Below, piece by piece: positions 24,481-33,979 of a stretch of 64,000 nt of DNA; position 1 is the first letter of the stretch, and every line of letters starts with the position of its first letter. The position numbers and the translations under genes are program-made. The notes under the pieces were generated by a model. That model saw nothing but the letters and a program-made list of their open reading frames with translations, had not been told where the DNA came from and searched no databases. Source of the DNA: Cytophagales bacterium (GTDB taxonomy: Bacteria; Bacteroidota; Bacteroidia; Cytophagales; Bernardetiaceae); contig RDZD01000015.1 in assembly GCA_004293815.1 (NCBI GenBank), positions 45,806-109,805 on the forward strand, in the 5' to 3' direction.

Positions 24481-26640
24481 ATGATTGGTAATATCAATAA
24501 GGCTCGAACTGCTTTTAAATTGACGCTATGCTTCTTGTTGCTAGTCCTTACCGTACATAATAGTGTATTGGCTCAAGATGAGGTTATTCAGTTCAGTTCA
24601 AAAGATGCTCTATTTCCTATAGGCCAGCAAATTTATTTGCTTGAAGACAAAGAGGGAAAGCTAAATATAAACGACATACAAAAGCCTGAATATCAGAAAC
24701 TTTTCAAAAAATCTGAGCAAGATATTCCCAACTTTAACAGTACCAAAAGCACTATCTGGGTCAAGTTTACGGTGGCCAATACTAGCCAAGAAAAAATTTA
24801 TGTAGAAGTAGCCCAAGCTGTGGCTTGGTACATTGATTTTTATAAACCCGATACTACAGGAAAACTGGTGTTGATTACTCAAACAGGCATGATGCGCCCT
24901 ATGAAGAATAGAGAGGTAGATAATAATTTCTTCTTATTCGAGTTGGCTAAAAACCCTAAATCTCAAACGTATTATTTTTCTATTCAATCCGATTTTCCGC
25001 TTGTTATTCCCTTGACCATAGCCAATAAAAAGGCTTTGATGGAAAAAAGTAATGCTTATCATCTATTTTTTGGCGTATTTTCGGGACTTATGCTTATTAT
25101 GCTCTTTTACAATTTCTTTTTATTCTTTTCCTTCCGTGATAGACTTTATTTGTACTATTGTTTTTATCTTCTTGCGACACTTTTTATCATTAATTTCATA
25201 TCAGGAAATTATGCCTATAAATTAAATCTAATTTCTTACGTTTCTCAATATTTTATAGTATTTGTATGGCTTGGTAGTGTAAGCATAGCTTTGTTTATAA
25301 TAATTTTGTTACAAGTGTCTAGAAAGCAAATCTTCTATAAAATACTATCAGTCTGGGTAGTCTTGAATTTTATGTTTTCTCTTTTTAATCTCATCACAGG
25401 GCATTATATCCAAATAGCAGATTTTGTGCAGGGGATCATGTTATTGGTTTATGTTTATATCTTGGTTTATGCTATTTACCACTACTTGAAGGGTAATTCT
25501 CAAGCTCGCTTTGTGGTGTATGGCTTCGCTTTCTATTTAATTGCTGTAATTATTTACTTAGTTCAAAATTTTGGATTGATTCCTACCAATTTTTTTACTG
25601 CTAATGCTATAGTTTTTGGCGCTTCGATAGAAGTTTTGATGTTTTCTTTGGCTTTGACAGATAGAATTAACACAATGCGCCGCGAGAAAGAATTGGCACA
25701 AAACAGTCTTTTAGAAAAAACTAAGGAAAACGAAAGAATTTTGGCTGAACAAAATCTACTCCTCGAACACAAGGTTCAAGAAAGAACCGAGTCCCTACAG
25801 GTTTCTAATGAAGAACTTCAGCAAACACAAGAAGAAATCATGGCACAACGCGACACCCTTGAAGCCAAAAATAGACTTTTGGGTGAATACTCGCACAGAA
25901 TTAGCAAAAGTATAGAGGCTGCTCAAACTATTCAGACTTCTATTTTGCCTTCGGAAAGCAAAATGAAGCAGCTTTTTTCTGAGAACTTTGTTTTGTTTCT
26001 GCCCAAAGATGTGGTATCGGGCGATTTTTGGTGGGTTACCGAAGTTAGTGGCAAAAAATTTTTGGCAGTGGCCGACTGTACGGGACACGGCGTGTCGGGA
26101 GCTTTGCTTACCATGATTGGTATCGGTCTCTTAGATCGCATCGTGATGGTGCTTGGTGTCACAGAGCCTGCTCAAATACTTGAGAAGCTACATCAAGAAA
26201 TTCAGCTAGTACTTCAACAGAATAAAAATGCTGAAGGCATGGACATCGCCATTGCAAAATGGCATGAAGAAGACAATAAAGTTGTTCTGAATTTTTCTGC
26301 AGCCAAGCGGCCACTTTACTACACAGATGGCCATGCAATCAAAAAACTTTCTGGCACTAGACGCAGCGTGGGCGGTTTGTCCAAAAAGCACATGGCTTTT
26401 GAATCACAACATCTCATACTAACCAAAAACACCTGCATTTATCTCTGCTCAGATGGCTTGGCAGATCAAAACAGCCCAACAAGACAAAATTTTACAGTAA
26501 ACCGAGTTTTAGCACTCTTGAACAGTATTCGCACAGAACCCCTAGCGCAACAAAAACAAGCCGTTGCACAAGCTCTAAATAATCATCAAAAAAACATGGA
26601 ACAACGCGATGATATCCTTGTTGTTGGCATAAAGTTATAA
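24481..26640 (+). CDS. 7TMR-DISM receptor with SpoIIE/PP2C-type phosphatase
   Basis: 719 residues. A signal sequence (to about residue 31) is followed by a periplasmic DISM ligand-binding domain (about 40-175, with STIWVKFTVAN). Seven membrane helices follow at about 190-395, then a coiled coil (about 398-475). The C-terminal PPM/SpoIIE serine phosphatase domain (about 490-719) has FLPKDVVSGDFWW, VADCTGHGVSGA, LCSDGLADQ and QRDDILVVG, so its metal-binding aspartates are present. It probably senses an extracellular signal and dephosphorylates an anti-anti-sigma factor or similar partner. No such partner is encoded next to it. Confidence 0.93.
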   Translation: MIGNINKARTAFKLTLCFLLLVLTVHNSVLAQDEVIQFSSKDALFPIGQQIYLLEDKEGKLNINDIQKPEYQKLFKKSEQDIPNFNSTKSTIWVKFTVANTSQEKIYVEVAQAVAWYIDFYKPDTTGKLVLITQTGMMRPMKNREVDNNFFLFELAKNPKSQTYYFSIQSDFPLVIPLTIANKKALMEKSNAYHLFFGVFSGLMLIMLFYNFFLFFSFRDRLYLYYCFYLLATLFIINFISGNYAYKLNLISYVSQYFIVFVWLGSVSIALFIIILLQVSRKQIFYKILSVWVVLNFMFSLFNLITGHYIQIADFVQGIMLLVYVYILVYAIYHYLKGNSQARFVVYGFAFYLIAVIIYLVQNFGLIPTNFFTANAIVFGASIEVLMFSLALTDRINTMRREKELAQNSLLEKTKENERILAEQNLLLEHKVQERTESLQVSNEELQQTQEEIMAQRDTLEAKNRLLGEYSHRISKSIEAAQTIQTSILPSESKMKQLFSENFVLFLPKDVVSGDFWWVTEVSGKKFLAVADCTGHGVSGALLTMIGIGLLDRIVMVLGVTEPAQILEKLHQEIQLVLQQNKNAEGMDIAIAKWHEEDNKVVLNFSAAKRPLYYTDGHAIKKLSGTRRSVGGLSKKHMAFESQHLILTKNTCIYLCSDGLADQNSPTRQNFTVNRVLALLNSIRTEPLAQQKQAVAQALNNHQKNMEQRDDILVVGIKL

Positions 26641-26666
26641 GTATTTTAACCCAAAAACTCTTGAAT

Positions 26667-27095
26667 ATGAAGACAGTAACAATGCTTGTGACATTTATTG
26701 TTTTGATATGCGCCTTAGCTTCCTGTAAAAAAGAGCCCCTCATATCCAACGCCGAACTGGTGCAGGGTGAGTGGTTGTTAGACAGTTTTAAGCAAGATGA
26801 ATTAAAAGAAGGCCAATTGATTGATAGCGAGACAACTAATACAAAATCAGACAATTTCGCTTTGCTCTTTTTACCAGATAATACTTATGTACAATTGACG
26901 AATGACCAGCCAGGCTCAGGCGGTATCTGGCGTATGAATATCCCTCAAGACTCCCTTTTTTTAGTGAGTGGTACAGAGTTGATCAATTTTAAGATTCAAG
27001 ATTTGAATAGTCGCTCCATGCAACTGCAACAAGAAGAACTGAGCGAACTTCAAACTGGCCTACGAACCACTTTTTATTTCAGCAAAAATCAATAG
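26667..27095 (+). CDS. Lipocalin-like lipoprotein
   Basis: 142 residues from the ATG at 26667; a TTG two codons earlier is also in frame. The lipobox is LASC, with acylated Cys at about 20. The mature part starts LVQGEWLLDSFKQDE and is a small beta-rich domain in the style of lipocalin-like DUF4488/DUF5004 lipoproteins of Bacteroidota (pattern judgement). It begins 26 bases after the phosphatase gene and may be cotranscribed. Confidence 0.65.
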   Translation: MKTVTMLVTFIVLICALASCKKEPLISNAELVQGEWLLDSFKQDELKEGQLIDSETTNTKSDNFALLFLPDNTYVQLTNDQPGSGGIWRMNIPQDSLFLVSGTELINFKIQDLNSRSMQLQQEELSELQTGLRTTFYFSKNQ

Positions 27096-27214
27096 GATTC
27101 ACGCGTAGAGCGCAGAACAAATATGAGAATTTTAAAACTTGTACTCAGATATTGCACATAACGAATAAAAGGTAGTGTTTAATGTTTTTTTTGAATATTT
27201 TTTTTATAGAAACG

Positions 27215-27243
27215 TTTGTAGTGTGTGAATTTATGTATATTTG
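27215..27243 (+). promoter_or_regulatory. Promoter of the 308-residue lipoprotein gene
   Basis: TTTG (27215-27218), 17 bases, TATATTTG (27236-27243). Both elements match the Bacteroidota consensus exactly, and the ATG follows after 56 bases. Confidence 0.8.
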
Positions 27244-27299
27244 CACGATATTGTTTAAAATTACATAAAATTTAAGTTCCGAAATTTTTAAAAACAACT

Positions 27300-28226
27300 A
27301 TGAAGCAACTTAGCCTCGGTGTTCTCAAAATTATTGGTGCTATTCTTCTTGTTACAATGTTTGCTTGTAATAGTACAAACCAAACAGATGCAGGCGATGG
27401 TACAGAAACAGGTACAGATTCTACCGCAACCAACGATCCTTCTGTTTCACCAGAAGTCATTGATGAAATTATTCAGTCTATTCCTTCGCCTCTTGAGGTA
27501 TCTATGCTCATCAAATCGGTGGAAAAAGAGTATAGAAAAGATGGATTAAACTCCCCAAAATCTGCGGACTCTTATACTACTAACTATCAAAAAGCTCTCA
27601 ACTTGGGTGTGTATAGCACAGACCTTGGCTACGGCAACATTTATGGCAAAAGCCAAGAATCTTTGGAGTATCTCAATGCCGTTAAGCGTTTGGCAGACGG
27701 CTTGGCTATAGGCCAGTTTTTTGATTATGCAACCATCAAACGCTTGGCAGCCAGCAACGAAAACATTGACTCTTTGCTCACGATTACCCAAACTAACTTT
27801 GAAAAAATCAATCAGCACCTCCGTCAGCAAAAAAGAGAGTCTTTAAGTATTTTGATTTTGACTGGTGGTTGGCTTGAAGCGGTTTATTTAACAGCACAAG
27901 TTTATAACTCTAGCAAAGACCCTAAGCTTAAAGAAAAACTTGGCGAGCAAAAGTTGGTTCTCAAACAAATTCTTTTGGTTTTGGACATTTTTAAAAATCA
28001 ACCAAATTTCAATGAGATTATTACCGACCTCAACGAATTGGATAAGATTTACAACAATATCAATATTTCTGTGACCAAAGGCCAGCCTAAAACAACCATT
28101 GACGCTGACGGCAACTTGGTTTTTGTGTCTAATGATATTACCACAGTGACCATTTCAGACCAAGATGTAGACACCATTACCAGCTTGATAAAGTCTATAC
28201 GCGGTAAAATTATCAAAGAATCTTAA
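27300..28226 (+). CDS. Conserved helical lipoprotein
   Basis: 308 residues with a lipobox ending MFAC (Cys at about 23), then an acidic Thr/Asp/Gly-rich linker to about residue 48. The rest is mostly alpha-helical and contains SLEYLNAVKRLADGL, then QKRESLSILILTGGWLEAVY. This matches a lipoprotein type often seen in Cytophagales genomes but without an assigned function. It has a strong promoter and a strong terminator, so it is a single-gene unit and probably abundant. Confidence 0.75.
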   Translation: MKQLSLGVLKIIGAILLVTMFACNSTNQTDAGDGTETGTDSTATNDPSVSPEVIDEIIQSIPSPLEVSMLIKSVEKEYRKDGLNSPKSADSYTTNYQKALNLGVYSTDLGYGNIYGKSQESLEYLNAVKRLADGLAIGQFFDYATIKRLAASNENIDSLLTITQTNFEKINQHLRQQKRESLSILILTGGWLEAVYLTAQVYNSSKDPKLKEKLGEQKLVLKQILLVLDIFKNQPNFNEIITDLNELDKIYNNINISVTKGQPKTTIDADGNLVFVSNDITTVTISDQDVDTITSLIKSIRGKIIKES

Positions 28227-28250
28227 TTTTTTGAGCAAACATATTTCAAC

Positions 28251-28289
28251 ATAAAAGCGGTATTAGCCTTTGGCCAATACCGCTTTTAT
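28251..28289 (+). terminator. Terminator after the 308-residue lipoprotein
   Basis: A perfect 14-bp stem (ATAAAAGCGGTATT / AATACCGCTTTTAT) with an 11-nt loop that can pair further inside. It begins 24 bases after the stop. Confidence 0.85.
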
Positions 28290-28418
28290 TGTTTGAGAAA
28301 GCCCCAGACAGCCTTTAGTTTAGTATTTTGGCCGTTTATAAAAATATTTTGGATATCTCCGCTAAAATATCTAGGTTTGTTATCAGAAAGTATAACTCTT
28401 TAATAAGCGCAAACTTTA

Positions 28419-28434
28419 CATCTTGCGCAAGATG
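28419..28434. promoter_or_regulatory. 16-bp perfect palindrome at the dacB start
   Basis: CATCTTGCGCAAGATG is a perfect dyad ending 2 bases before the dacB ATG. It covers the place of a ribosome-binding site. It could be an operator or a small RNA hairpin controlling initiation. Confidence 0.45.
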
Positions 28435-28436
28435 AT

Positions 28437-29783
28437 ATGAAAGTATTTTTACAGTGTTCTGTATTGATTTTGGCCTTATTTATAGGCCACTTGCAAGTGA
28501 AAGCTCAGAAGAAGAAAGAAAAAGAGACTCCAATTCTTATTGACGACACTTACAAGGCAAAGCTCAAAGTCTATCTTGAAAGTGGCAACTTTGACAACAG
28601 TTTTCATGGGTTGCACATTTATGATTTGGACTCACAAAAGACAGTTTTTGAGCACCATGCTGACCGCTACTTTACGCCCGCCTCCAACGCCAAATTGTTT
28701 ACGTATTATCTGGGCGTAAAAATGCTTAAAGATTCTATCGCAAATTTGCGCTACATTGAAAAAGGTGACTCGCTGATTTTTTGGGGCACAGGCGACCCCA
28801 CCTTTATGCATCCTGTTTTTAAAAACACCAAAGCCTTTCATTTTCTTAAAAATAGTGATAAAAAGCTATTTTTTTCTACCTCAAACTACTCAGATGATCA
28901 TTTAGGCAAGGGCTGGGCTTGGGATGATTTTAACACGGATCATTCAATGGAGAAATCACCTTTGCCTATTTATGGTAATATGGTTGTTTTTGAGGGAGAT
29001 GAGTCTTGTCAGCTGCGTGCCTATCCTGCTGTTTTTGCCAAATATGCCCGTGAAGACAACGAAATGGATACACGCTCCTTTATGATAGACCGCGACTTAG
29101 ACGAAAACGATTTTACATACAATATCGGCAATTTGAGCGGCAACTCGAGTAAAAAAATCCCTTTCAGAGCGAGTCCAGAGTTTACAGCTAGCCTTTTATC
29201 AGACACCTTGGGCAAACCCATTGGCCTGATAAACTTTCCACCGCCTGCCAATACCAAACTACTGAGTGGCTACCCTATCCGCAAGCTATTTAGGCAAATG
29301 ATGCACACAAGTGATAATTTTCTGGCCGAGCAAATCCTACTTATGTGTAGTGAATCAGCTTTCGGAACTATGGAAACCTCTTCTATTATTGACTATGGTC
29401 AAGCGCGTTATCTTAAAGACCTGACCAGTGAGCCGCGCTGGGTAGATGCCTCTGGGCTTTCACGTTATAACCTATTTACGCCCCGATCATTTGTGGAGCT
29501 GCTCATCAAGCTACGTGCAGCAGTGGGCGAGGAAGAACTCAAATATGTGCTTGCTGAAGGTGGCAAGAGCGGTACGCTTCGCAATAGATTTGAACAGATT
29601 CCAGGTATGGTATTTGCAAAAACAGGCACATTCAGCAATAATTTTTGTTTGAGTGGCTACCTTTATGCACGCAGTGGCAAAAAACTAGCCTTTTCTTTTA
29701 TGAACAATCATTACCGTGTGCCTGTCCGAGTTATATTGCAAGAGGTAGAATCTATTCTTACCAACTTTTATTTGCATTACTAG
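28437..29783 (+). CDS. dacB: D-alanyl-D-alanine carboxypeptidase/endopeptidase (PBP4, peptidase S13)
   Basis: 448 residues with a signal peptide (cleaved near VKAQ, residues 21-24). The penicillin-binding motifs are in order: SxxK at S83-N-A-K86, SxN as TSDN in MMHTSDNFLAEQ, and KTG as AKTGTF near residue 400. It trims or opens peptidoglycan cross-links in the periplasm. Length is close to the usual 450-480 residues. No -33/-7 pair is clear upstream, but a perfect palindrome abuts the start codon. Confidence 0.94.
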   Translation: MKVFLQCSVLILALFIGHLQVKAQKKKEKETPILIDDTYKAKLKVYLESGNFDNSFHGLHIYDLDSQKTVFEHHADRYFTPASNAKLFTYYLGVKMLKDSIANLRYIEKGDSLIFWGTGDPTFMHPVFKNTKAFHFLKNSDKKLFFSTSNYSDDHLGKGWAWDDFNTDHSMEKSPLPIYGNMVVFEGDESCQLRAYPAVFAKYAREDNEMDTRSFMIDRDLDENDFTYNIGNLSGNSSKKIPFRASPEFTASLLSDTLGKPIGLINFPPPANTKLLSGYPIRKLFRQMMHTSDNFLAEQILLMCSESAFGTMETSSIIDYGQARYLKDLTSEPRWVDASGLSRYNLFTPRSFVELLIKLRAAVGEEELKYVLAEGGKSGTLRNRFEQIPGMVFAKTGTFSNNFCLSGYLYARSGKKLAFSFMNNHYRVPVRVILQEVESILTNFYLHY

Positions 29784-29804
29784 TTCTGAGGCATTAATCA
29801 AAAA

Positions 29805-30740
29805 TCAATCCACAAGACCTAGTTTTTCAGCGTCTTTGTCTGTAAGAGGCTTTTGAGAAAGTGGGCTACTCTTTTGTACCACATAGACCCCTATTGCTAT
29901 CAAAAGAACACTGCCAAAGTGTAGCAAATCAAAAGGCTCTCCCACATAAACCCCTATACTGATAGATACCACTGGCATCAGATAAGTAACCATACTCGCA
30001 AAAACAGGATTGGTCAATTTGAGCAAAATATTGAACAAAATCAGAGCTAAACCACTGCTGAATACCGCCAGCAAAACCACTGCTCCAAGAGACACCAACA
30101 GCTGTGGGCTGCCATCCATTTGTTGCCATACATCAGTGAAAAGCAAATAGCACCAAGCTAGCGGACTCACCAAAAGAATACTTGCTACAGAAACAAGAAT
30201 AGGATCATCGCTCTTGATTTTATGTTTGATAAAGTTGATATTCATTCCATAACAAAAAGTAGCCAATACGACCAACAAGGCATAAACATTAAAACTTCCC
30301 AGACCTCCAGAAGCCGCCACACTTAGACACGTGGCTCCTATAAAAGACAAAAAGATACCCAAAGCCTGTAGCTTAAGCATTTTTTGTTTAAAAATTCCCC
30401 AGCCTATGAGTAGAGAAAACAAAGGTGAAAGCGCATTTAGTACGCCAGCTACTGAGCTTTCAAGACGAGTTTGAGCAAAAGCAAACAAAAATGACGGAAT
30501 CAAATTTCCACAAAGCCCAGCCACAATATACAAATGCGCTTTTTGTAAACGAATATCTTTAAGCTTTTTGAAGCCCACAAGCAATAAAAAAATAGACGTG
30601 AACGCTATGCGCATGGCTCCCAACTCGTCTGGAGCAAAAATTATTAGAGCTTCTTTGATTAAGATAAACGAACACCCCCAAATCAAGGCCAAGATAATCA
30701 ACAACAACCAGGCCAAACTGTTTTTACTCATTAAATTCAT
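29805..30740 (-). CDS. EamA-type drug/metabolite transporter
   Basis: 311 residues from the ATG at 30740 (another ATG lies three codons in; an upstream GTG is less likely). About ten membrane helices in two repeated EamA halves: ALIWGCSFILIKEAL near the start, and VFASMVTYLMPVVSISIG in the second half. It exports or imports a small metabolite of unknown identity. The short cytoplasmic C-terminus is charged (LTDKDAEKLGLVD). It is divergent from a second, distantly similar transporter. Confidence 0.88.
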   Translation of the reverse strand: MNLMSKNSLAWLLLIILALIWGCSFILIKEALIIFAPDELGAMRIAFTSIFLLLVGFKKLKDIRLQKAHLYIVAGLCGNLIPSFLFAFAQTRLESSVAGVLNALSPLFSLLIGWGIFKQKMLKLQALGIFLSFIGATCLSVAASGGLGSFNVYALLVVLATFCYGMNINFIKHKIKSDDPILVSVASILLVSPLAWCYLLFTDVWQQMDGSPQLLVSLGAVVLLAVFSSGLALILFNILLKLTNPVFASMVTYLMPVVSISIGVYVGEPFDLLHFGSVLLIAIGVYVVQKSSPLSQKPLTDKDAEKLGLVD

Positions 30741-30880
30741 TTTTAGGAGGTGGCGCACCCCTGCTTAAACTATATTTATACAGCCAAAAATGAATTGATG
30801 GGCGTTTTGGCGTTTTGGTGTCGCAAAAATAGTCTTTTTTGAAATAACATTGATATGAAGAATGACTAACTCATCTCTTT

Positions 30881-30912
30881 TTTGGGGTTCAGAAAATAAA
30901 ACCCTAATTTTA
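30881..30912 (+). promoter_or_regulatory. Promoter of the second DMT-like gene
   Basis: TTTG (30881-30884), 20 bases, TAATTTTA (30905-30912), one mismatch in the last base. The ATG follows 20 bases later, giving a short leader. Confidence 0.6.
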
Positions 30913-30931
30913 CATCCAAAAAGTCCACTAT

Positions 30932-31825
30932 ATGTTTGCATTTATTGTTTGGATACTGCTCACTGTTTGGATGTTTGTTTGTTTTAGGCTCTTGGAGCGT
31001 TATCAAGCACGCACCTTTCAGGTCATAGTGGTTAATTATTGGGCCTGCTGTGCTTTAGGATTTAGCTTACACGCCTCTGAGTTTACCCGATACACCGCAG
31101 GAGCAGATCATTGGCTGGTCTGGGCTTTGGGCTTGGGTGTGATGTTCATCAGCACGTTCTATCTGACTGGCTTAGCCACTAAGGCTCTGGGGCTTTCCGT
31201 GGTCACTTTGGCATCGAAGCTATCTTTTGTTATCCCTAGCTTGCTGAGTCTTTTTTTGATACCCTCTGCACTGGCTGAAATGACATGGCTCAAATGGTTA
31301 GGACTATTACTGGGTTTTGTTGCTGTTTTTTGCAGTGTTTATCAGCCCAAAACTAAAAATCAAACAGAACCAACAAACAGCTCAATACCCAAAAACTGGT
31401 GGCTGCCTTTGCTAGTGTTTGTTATGGGTGGTTTAGTAGATGCCTTCCTGAATATTGCTAACGAGCGTTTTTTTGTTGCGGAGAGCAATCCTTTTTTTGT
31501 GATATCTATATTCGGCGTGTCTGCTTTCTTGGGAAGCACAGCCTTAGGCATCATGTTTTACAAAGACCCTAAAGCCAGACCCAAACGGCAGGAGTTTCTC
31601 TGGGGGGCTTTGTTGGGCATACCCAACTATGCCTCTGTGGAGGTCATGCTACTTGTGCTCAAAGACTTCAATAACAATGGTGCTTTAGTTTTTCCAGTCT
31701 ATAATTTGAGTATTATTGGTCTTTCTGCACTCATAGGAGCTGTTTTTTTTGCCGAAAGACTCAATGCTATCAACTATTTGGGATTAGCTTTGGCCTGTCT
31801 TACTATTTTCTTAATGCTCTTTTAA
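30932..31825 (+). CDS. EamA/DMT-like membrane protein
   Basis: 297 residues with about ten hydrophobic helices in the 5+5 layout of drug/metabolite transporters. The first half has FYLTGLATKALGLSVVTLASKLSFVIPSL (split: FYLTGLATKALGL, then SVVTLASKLSFVIPSL) and the second VFPVYNLSIIGLSALIGAVF. It is clearly diverged from the EamA protein on the opposite strand. The substrate is unknown. It ends 2 bases before the convergent phosphopantetheinyl transferase gene, leaving no room for a terminator. Confidence 0.8.
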   Translation: MFAFIVWILLTVWMFVCFRLLERYQARTFQVIVVNYWACCALGFSLHASEFTRYTAGADHWLVWALGLGVMFISTFYLTGLATKALGLSVVTLASKLSFVIPSLLSLFLIPSALAEMTWLKWLGLLLGFVAVFCSVYQPKTKNQTEPTNSSIPKNWWLPLLVFVMGGLVDAFLNIANERFFVAESNPFFVISIFGVSAFLGSTALGIMFYKDPKARPKRQEFLWGALLGIPNYASVEVMLLVLKDFNNNGALVFPVYNLSIIGLSALIGAVFFAERLNAINYLGLALACLTIFLMLF

Positions 31826-31827
31826 GC

Positions 31828-32439
31828 TTACATACACCACACAACCCAGTATCCATTCAGCAAAAGGCTATCCACCTCCACAGCATGAGATCCAAGTACT
31901 GTGCCGCAAAAAGCCCCTTCCTTTTTAGATAGCAAGATATCTTTTGCAAAGGTCAGTTTTCTTTTACGGTACCATTTATACATAGCCTCCTTGGCGCACC
32001 AGAGCATGGTAGCATCCAACTCGTTTTCTAAGAACTCTTTTTCGGAAGGCGCAGCAAAACGCGAAAACACGCGGAGAGCGCGGCCAGAAACCGCCTCTAT
32101 GTCTATGCCAACGGCCTTTTGGGTGTGAAGAATAGCCGCTACAAAATTTTGTGTATGGCTATAAGATAAAAACAGTTTGGGGTCAGCCGACCAGAGCGGC
32201 TCACCCCAAACCCCTTTTTGGATACCTTCGTATGGAATATGCCAGTGAGCAGCCATTTCTAACAACAAACAACGCACTGCCAATTTTTGTAGAACATAAG
32301 CAGGCTTTAACGTCACATCTTGCAGAAAAGTCTCTAGCAAGTGTTCAGGCAGCCTACTGGTGAGTTCTTCTGGTGTTTCCTGAATAGTCCAGCCAGCCAG
32401 CAAATAAGATGTTGTTTCTTTTAAAAGCGCGTATGGCAT
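31828..32439 (-). CDS. 4'-phosphopantetheinyl transferase (Sfp-type superfamily)
   Basis: 203 residues. Motifs are FLSYSHTQNFVAA, VGIDIE (Mg2+-binding Asp and Glu) and WCAKEAMYKWY, the standard triad of the family. It attaches the phosphopantetheine arm of CoA to acyl or peptidyl carrier proteins. Length is intermediate between AcpS (about 125) and Sfp (about 225). No carrier protein, PKS or NRPS gene is nearby, so it may serve the fatty-acid ACP or a distant pathway. It follows kbl by 14 bases and is probably in its operon. Confidence 0.92.
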   Translation of the reverse strand: MPYALLKETTSYLLAGWTIQETPEELTSRLPEHLLETFLQDVTLKPAYVLQKLAVRCLLLEMAAHWHIPYEGIQKGVWGEPLWSADPKLFLSYSHTQNFVAAILHTQKAVGIDIEAVSGRALRVFSRFAAPSEKEFLENELDATMLWCAKEAMYKWYRKRKLTFAKDILLSKKEGAFCGTVLGSHAVEVDSLLLNGYWVVWCM

Positions 32440-32453
32440 GCCCTAAAGGTGAT

Positions 32454-33653
32454 TTACTGGATCACGTTTAGCTCTTTAGCCACTTTGCTAAAGGCAGCAA
32501 TGGCCTTGTCTAAGTGTTCTTTTTCATGCACTGCCGAAATTTGCACGCGAATACGCGCTCTACCTTGTGGTACAACAGGATAGAAAAAGCCTATCACATA
32601 AATCCCCTCAGCTAAAAGCTTTTCGGCAAACTTTTGTGCCAAAGGGGCATCGTAAAGCATGACAGGCGTGATGGGGTGTGTGCCAGGTAGAATATCCAGT
32701 CCAGCCTCCGTCATGCCTTTACGGAAATATTGGGTGTTCCACTCCAGTTTATCGCGCAGAGTAGTGGAGGCAGATAGCAAATCTAGAACCGCAATAGACG
32801 CGCCCACAATGCTAGGTGCAACAGTATTAGAGAATAAATACGGCCTAGAACGCTGTCTGAGCAACTCTATGACTTCTTTTCGTCCAGACGTGAAGCCCCC
32901 AGAAGCACCACCCAAGGCTTTGCCAAGTGTTCCAGTGATGATATCCACGCGTGACATAACGTTGTGGTGTTCGTGTGTGCCACGTCCGCGCTTGCCCATA
33001 AAACCAGAAGCATGACATTCATCTATCATAATCAAAGCACCGTATTTTTCGGCTAAATCGCAAATTTTGTCTAATTGTGCGATAGTACCATCCATAGAAA
33101 ATACGCCATCCGTTACAACAATGGTGTGTCTACACTTTGCAGCAGCAGCGGCCTTGAGTTGATTTTCAAGGTCTTCCATGTTGTTGTGCTTGTATCTGAA
33201 GCGTTGAGCTTTGCAGAGTCTGATGCCGTCAATAATAGACGCATGGTTAAGCTCGTCTGAAATAATGGCATCTTCGGCAGAAAATAGTGGTTCGAATACA
33301 CCACCGTTGGCATCAAAGGCGGCTGCATATAAGATGGTGTCTTCTGTGCCCAAAAATTCCGAAAGTTTTCGCTCAAGTGTTTTATGGATGTCTTGTGTGC
33401 CGCAAATAAAGCGCACCGATGACATCCCGTAGCCATGCGACTCTACGGCCTTGTGTGCTGCCGCAATCACTTCAGGATGAGAAGACAGTCCTAGATAATT
33501 ATTAGCGCAAAAATTGATAACTTCTTTTCCATCCGAGGTGCGTATAGCGGCCGCCTGAGGCGAAGTGATGATTCTTTCTCTTTTGAAAAGTCCCGCTTTT
33601 TGGATTTGTTCCAATTCAGCAGCAATTGTGTTCTTAAATGAGGTTCCGTACAT
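32454..33653 (-). CDS. kbl: Glycine C-acetyltransferase (2-amino-3-ketobutyrate CoA ligase)
   Basis: 399 residues, the usual length. It is an alpha-oxoamine synthase of fold-type I with PLP lysine K245 in [14 protein letters not shown], the [10 protein letters not shown] aspartate and the N-terminal [12 protein letters not shown] signature. It cleaves 2-amino-3-ketobutyrate to glycine and acetyl-CoA in threonine breakdown. No threonine dehydrogenase gene is adjacent. A near-consensus promoter and a long perfect inverted repeat lie upstream. Confidence 0.93.
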   Translation of the reverse strand: MYGTSFKNTIAAELEQIQKAGLFKRERIITSPQAAAIRTSDGKEVINFCANNYLGLSSHPEVIAAAHKAVESHGYGMSSVRFICGTQDIHKTLERKLSEFLGTEDTILYAAAFDANGGVFEPLFSAEDAIISDELNHASIIDGIRLCKAQRFRYKHNNMEDLENQLKAAAAAKCRHTIVVTDGVFSMDGTIAQLDKICDLAEKYGALIMIDECHASGFMGKRGRGTHEHHNVMSRVDIITGTLGKALGGASGGFTSGRKEVIELLRQRSRPYLFSNTVAPSIVGASIAVLDLLSASTTLRDKLEWNTQYFRKGMTEAGLDILPGTHPITPVMLYDAPLAQKFAEKLLAEGIYVIGFFYPVVPQGRARIRVQISAVHEKEHLDKAIAAFSKVAKELNVIQ

Positions 33654-33719
33654 GGTGTTTATATTTTGGGTATGATTCTAATTGCTTGAAAGTGTTGTCA
33701 ACTGTAGTGATGTTAGCCA

Positions 33720-33751
33720 CAAAGTTAGAAACTGTCTGGAATAATTCTAAT
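33720..33751 (-). promoter_or_regulatory. Candidate kbl promoter
   Basis: On the minus strand TAACTTTG (plus 33720-33727) matches the -7 consensus exactly, with TTAG 19 bases upstream as a one-mismatch -33. The leader to the kbl ATG is about 60 bases. Confidence 0.5.
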
Positions 33752-33786
33752 AGATTTTAAAAAATCACTTTTTTTAAAATCTATTA
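33748..33786. promoter_or_regulatory. 17-bp perfect inverted repeat in a divergent promoter region
   Basis: TAATAGATTTTAAAAAA and TTTTTTAAAATCTATTA are exact complements with a 5-base spacer. Neither flanking gene is transcribed towards it, so it does not serve as their terminator. Its left arm touches the kbl -33 position, which suits an operator. Confidence 0.5.
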
Positions 33787-33871
33787 TTCATATCCATCAA
33801 ATGATAACTTTAATGGTTTGTATAGAAAGCCTTATTTTTTTATTACACTTCAAAACAAAGCGCGCTTGTAT

Positions 33872-33902
33872 TTTGACTGTAAACAAAAAATAGCTAATCT
33901 TG
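33872..33902 (+). promoter_or_regulatory. Promoter of the lipoprotein gene at 33980
   Basis: TTTG (33872-33875), 19 bases, TAATCTTG (33895-33902), one mismatch. Transcription would start near 33909, which rules out the longer upstream reading frame and supports the ATG at 33980. Confidence 0.6.
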
Positions 33903-33979
33903 CATATCATTTTACAAGGGTTCTTAATAACTTTTGTACATGCTACACTTTTCTGTTTACCACAAAAAACAATCCCTTT

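Larger units (their letters stand above)
33654..33979. other. Divergent intergenic region between kbl and a lipoprotein gene
   Basis: 326 bases. It contains a kbl promoter candidate, a 39-bp perfect stem-loop sequence and the lipoprotein promoter, in that order. A reading frame open from 33818 into the lipoprotein gene is judged untranslated because the promoter lies inside it. Confidence 0.65.
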
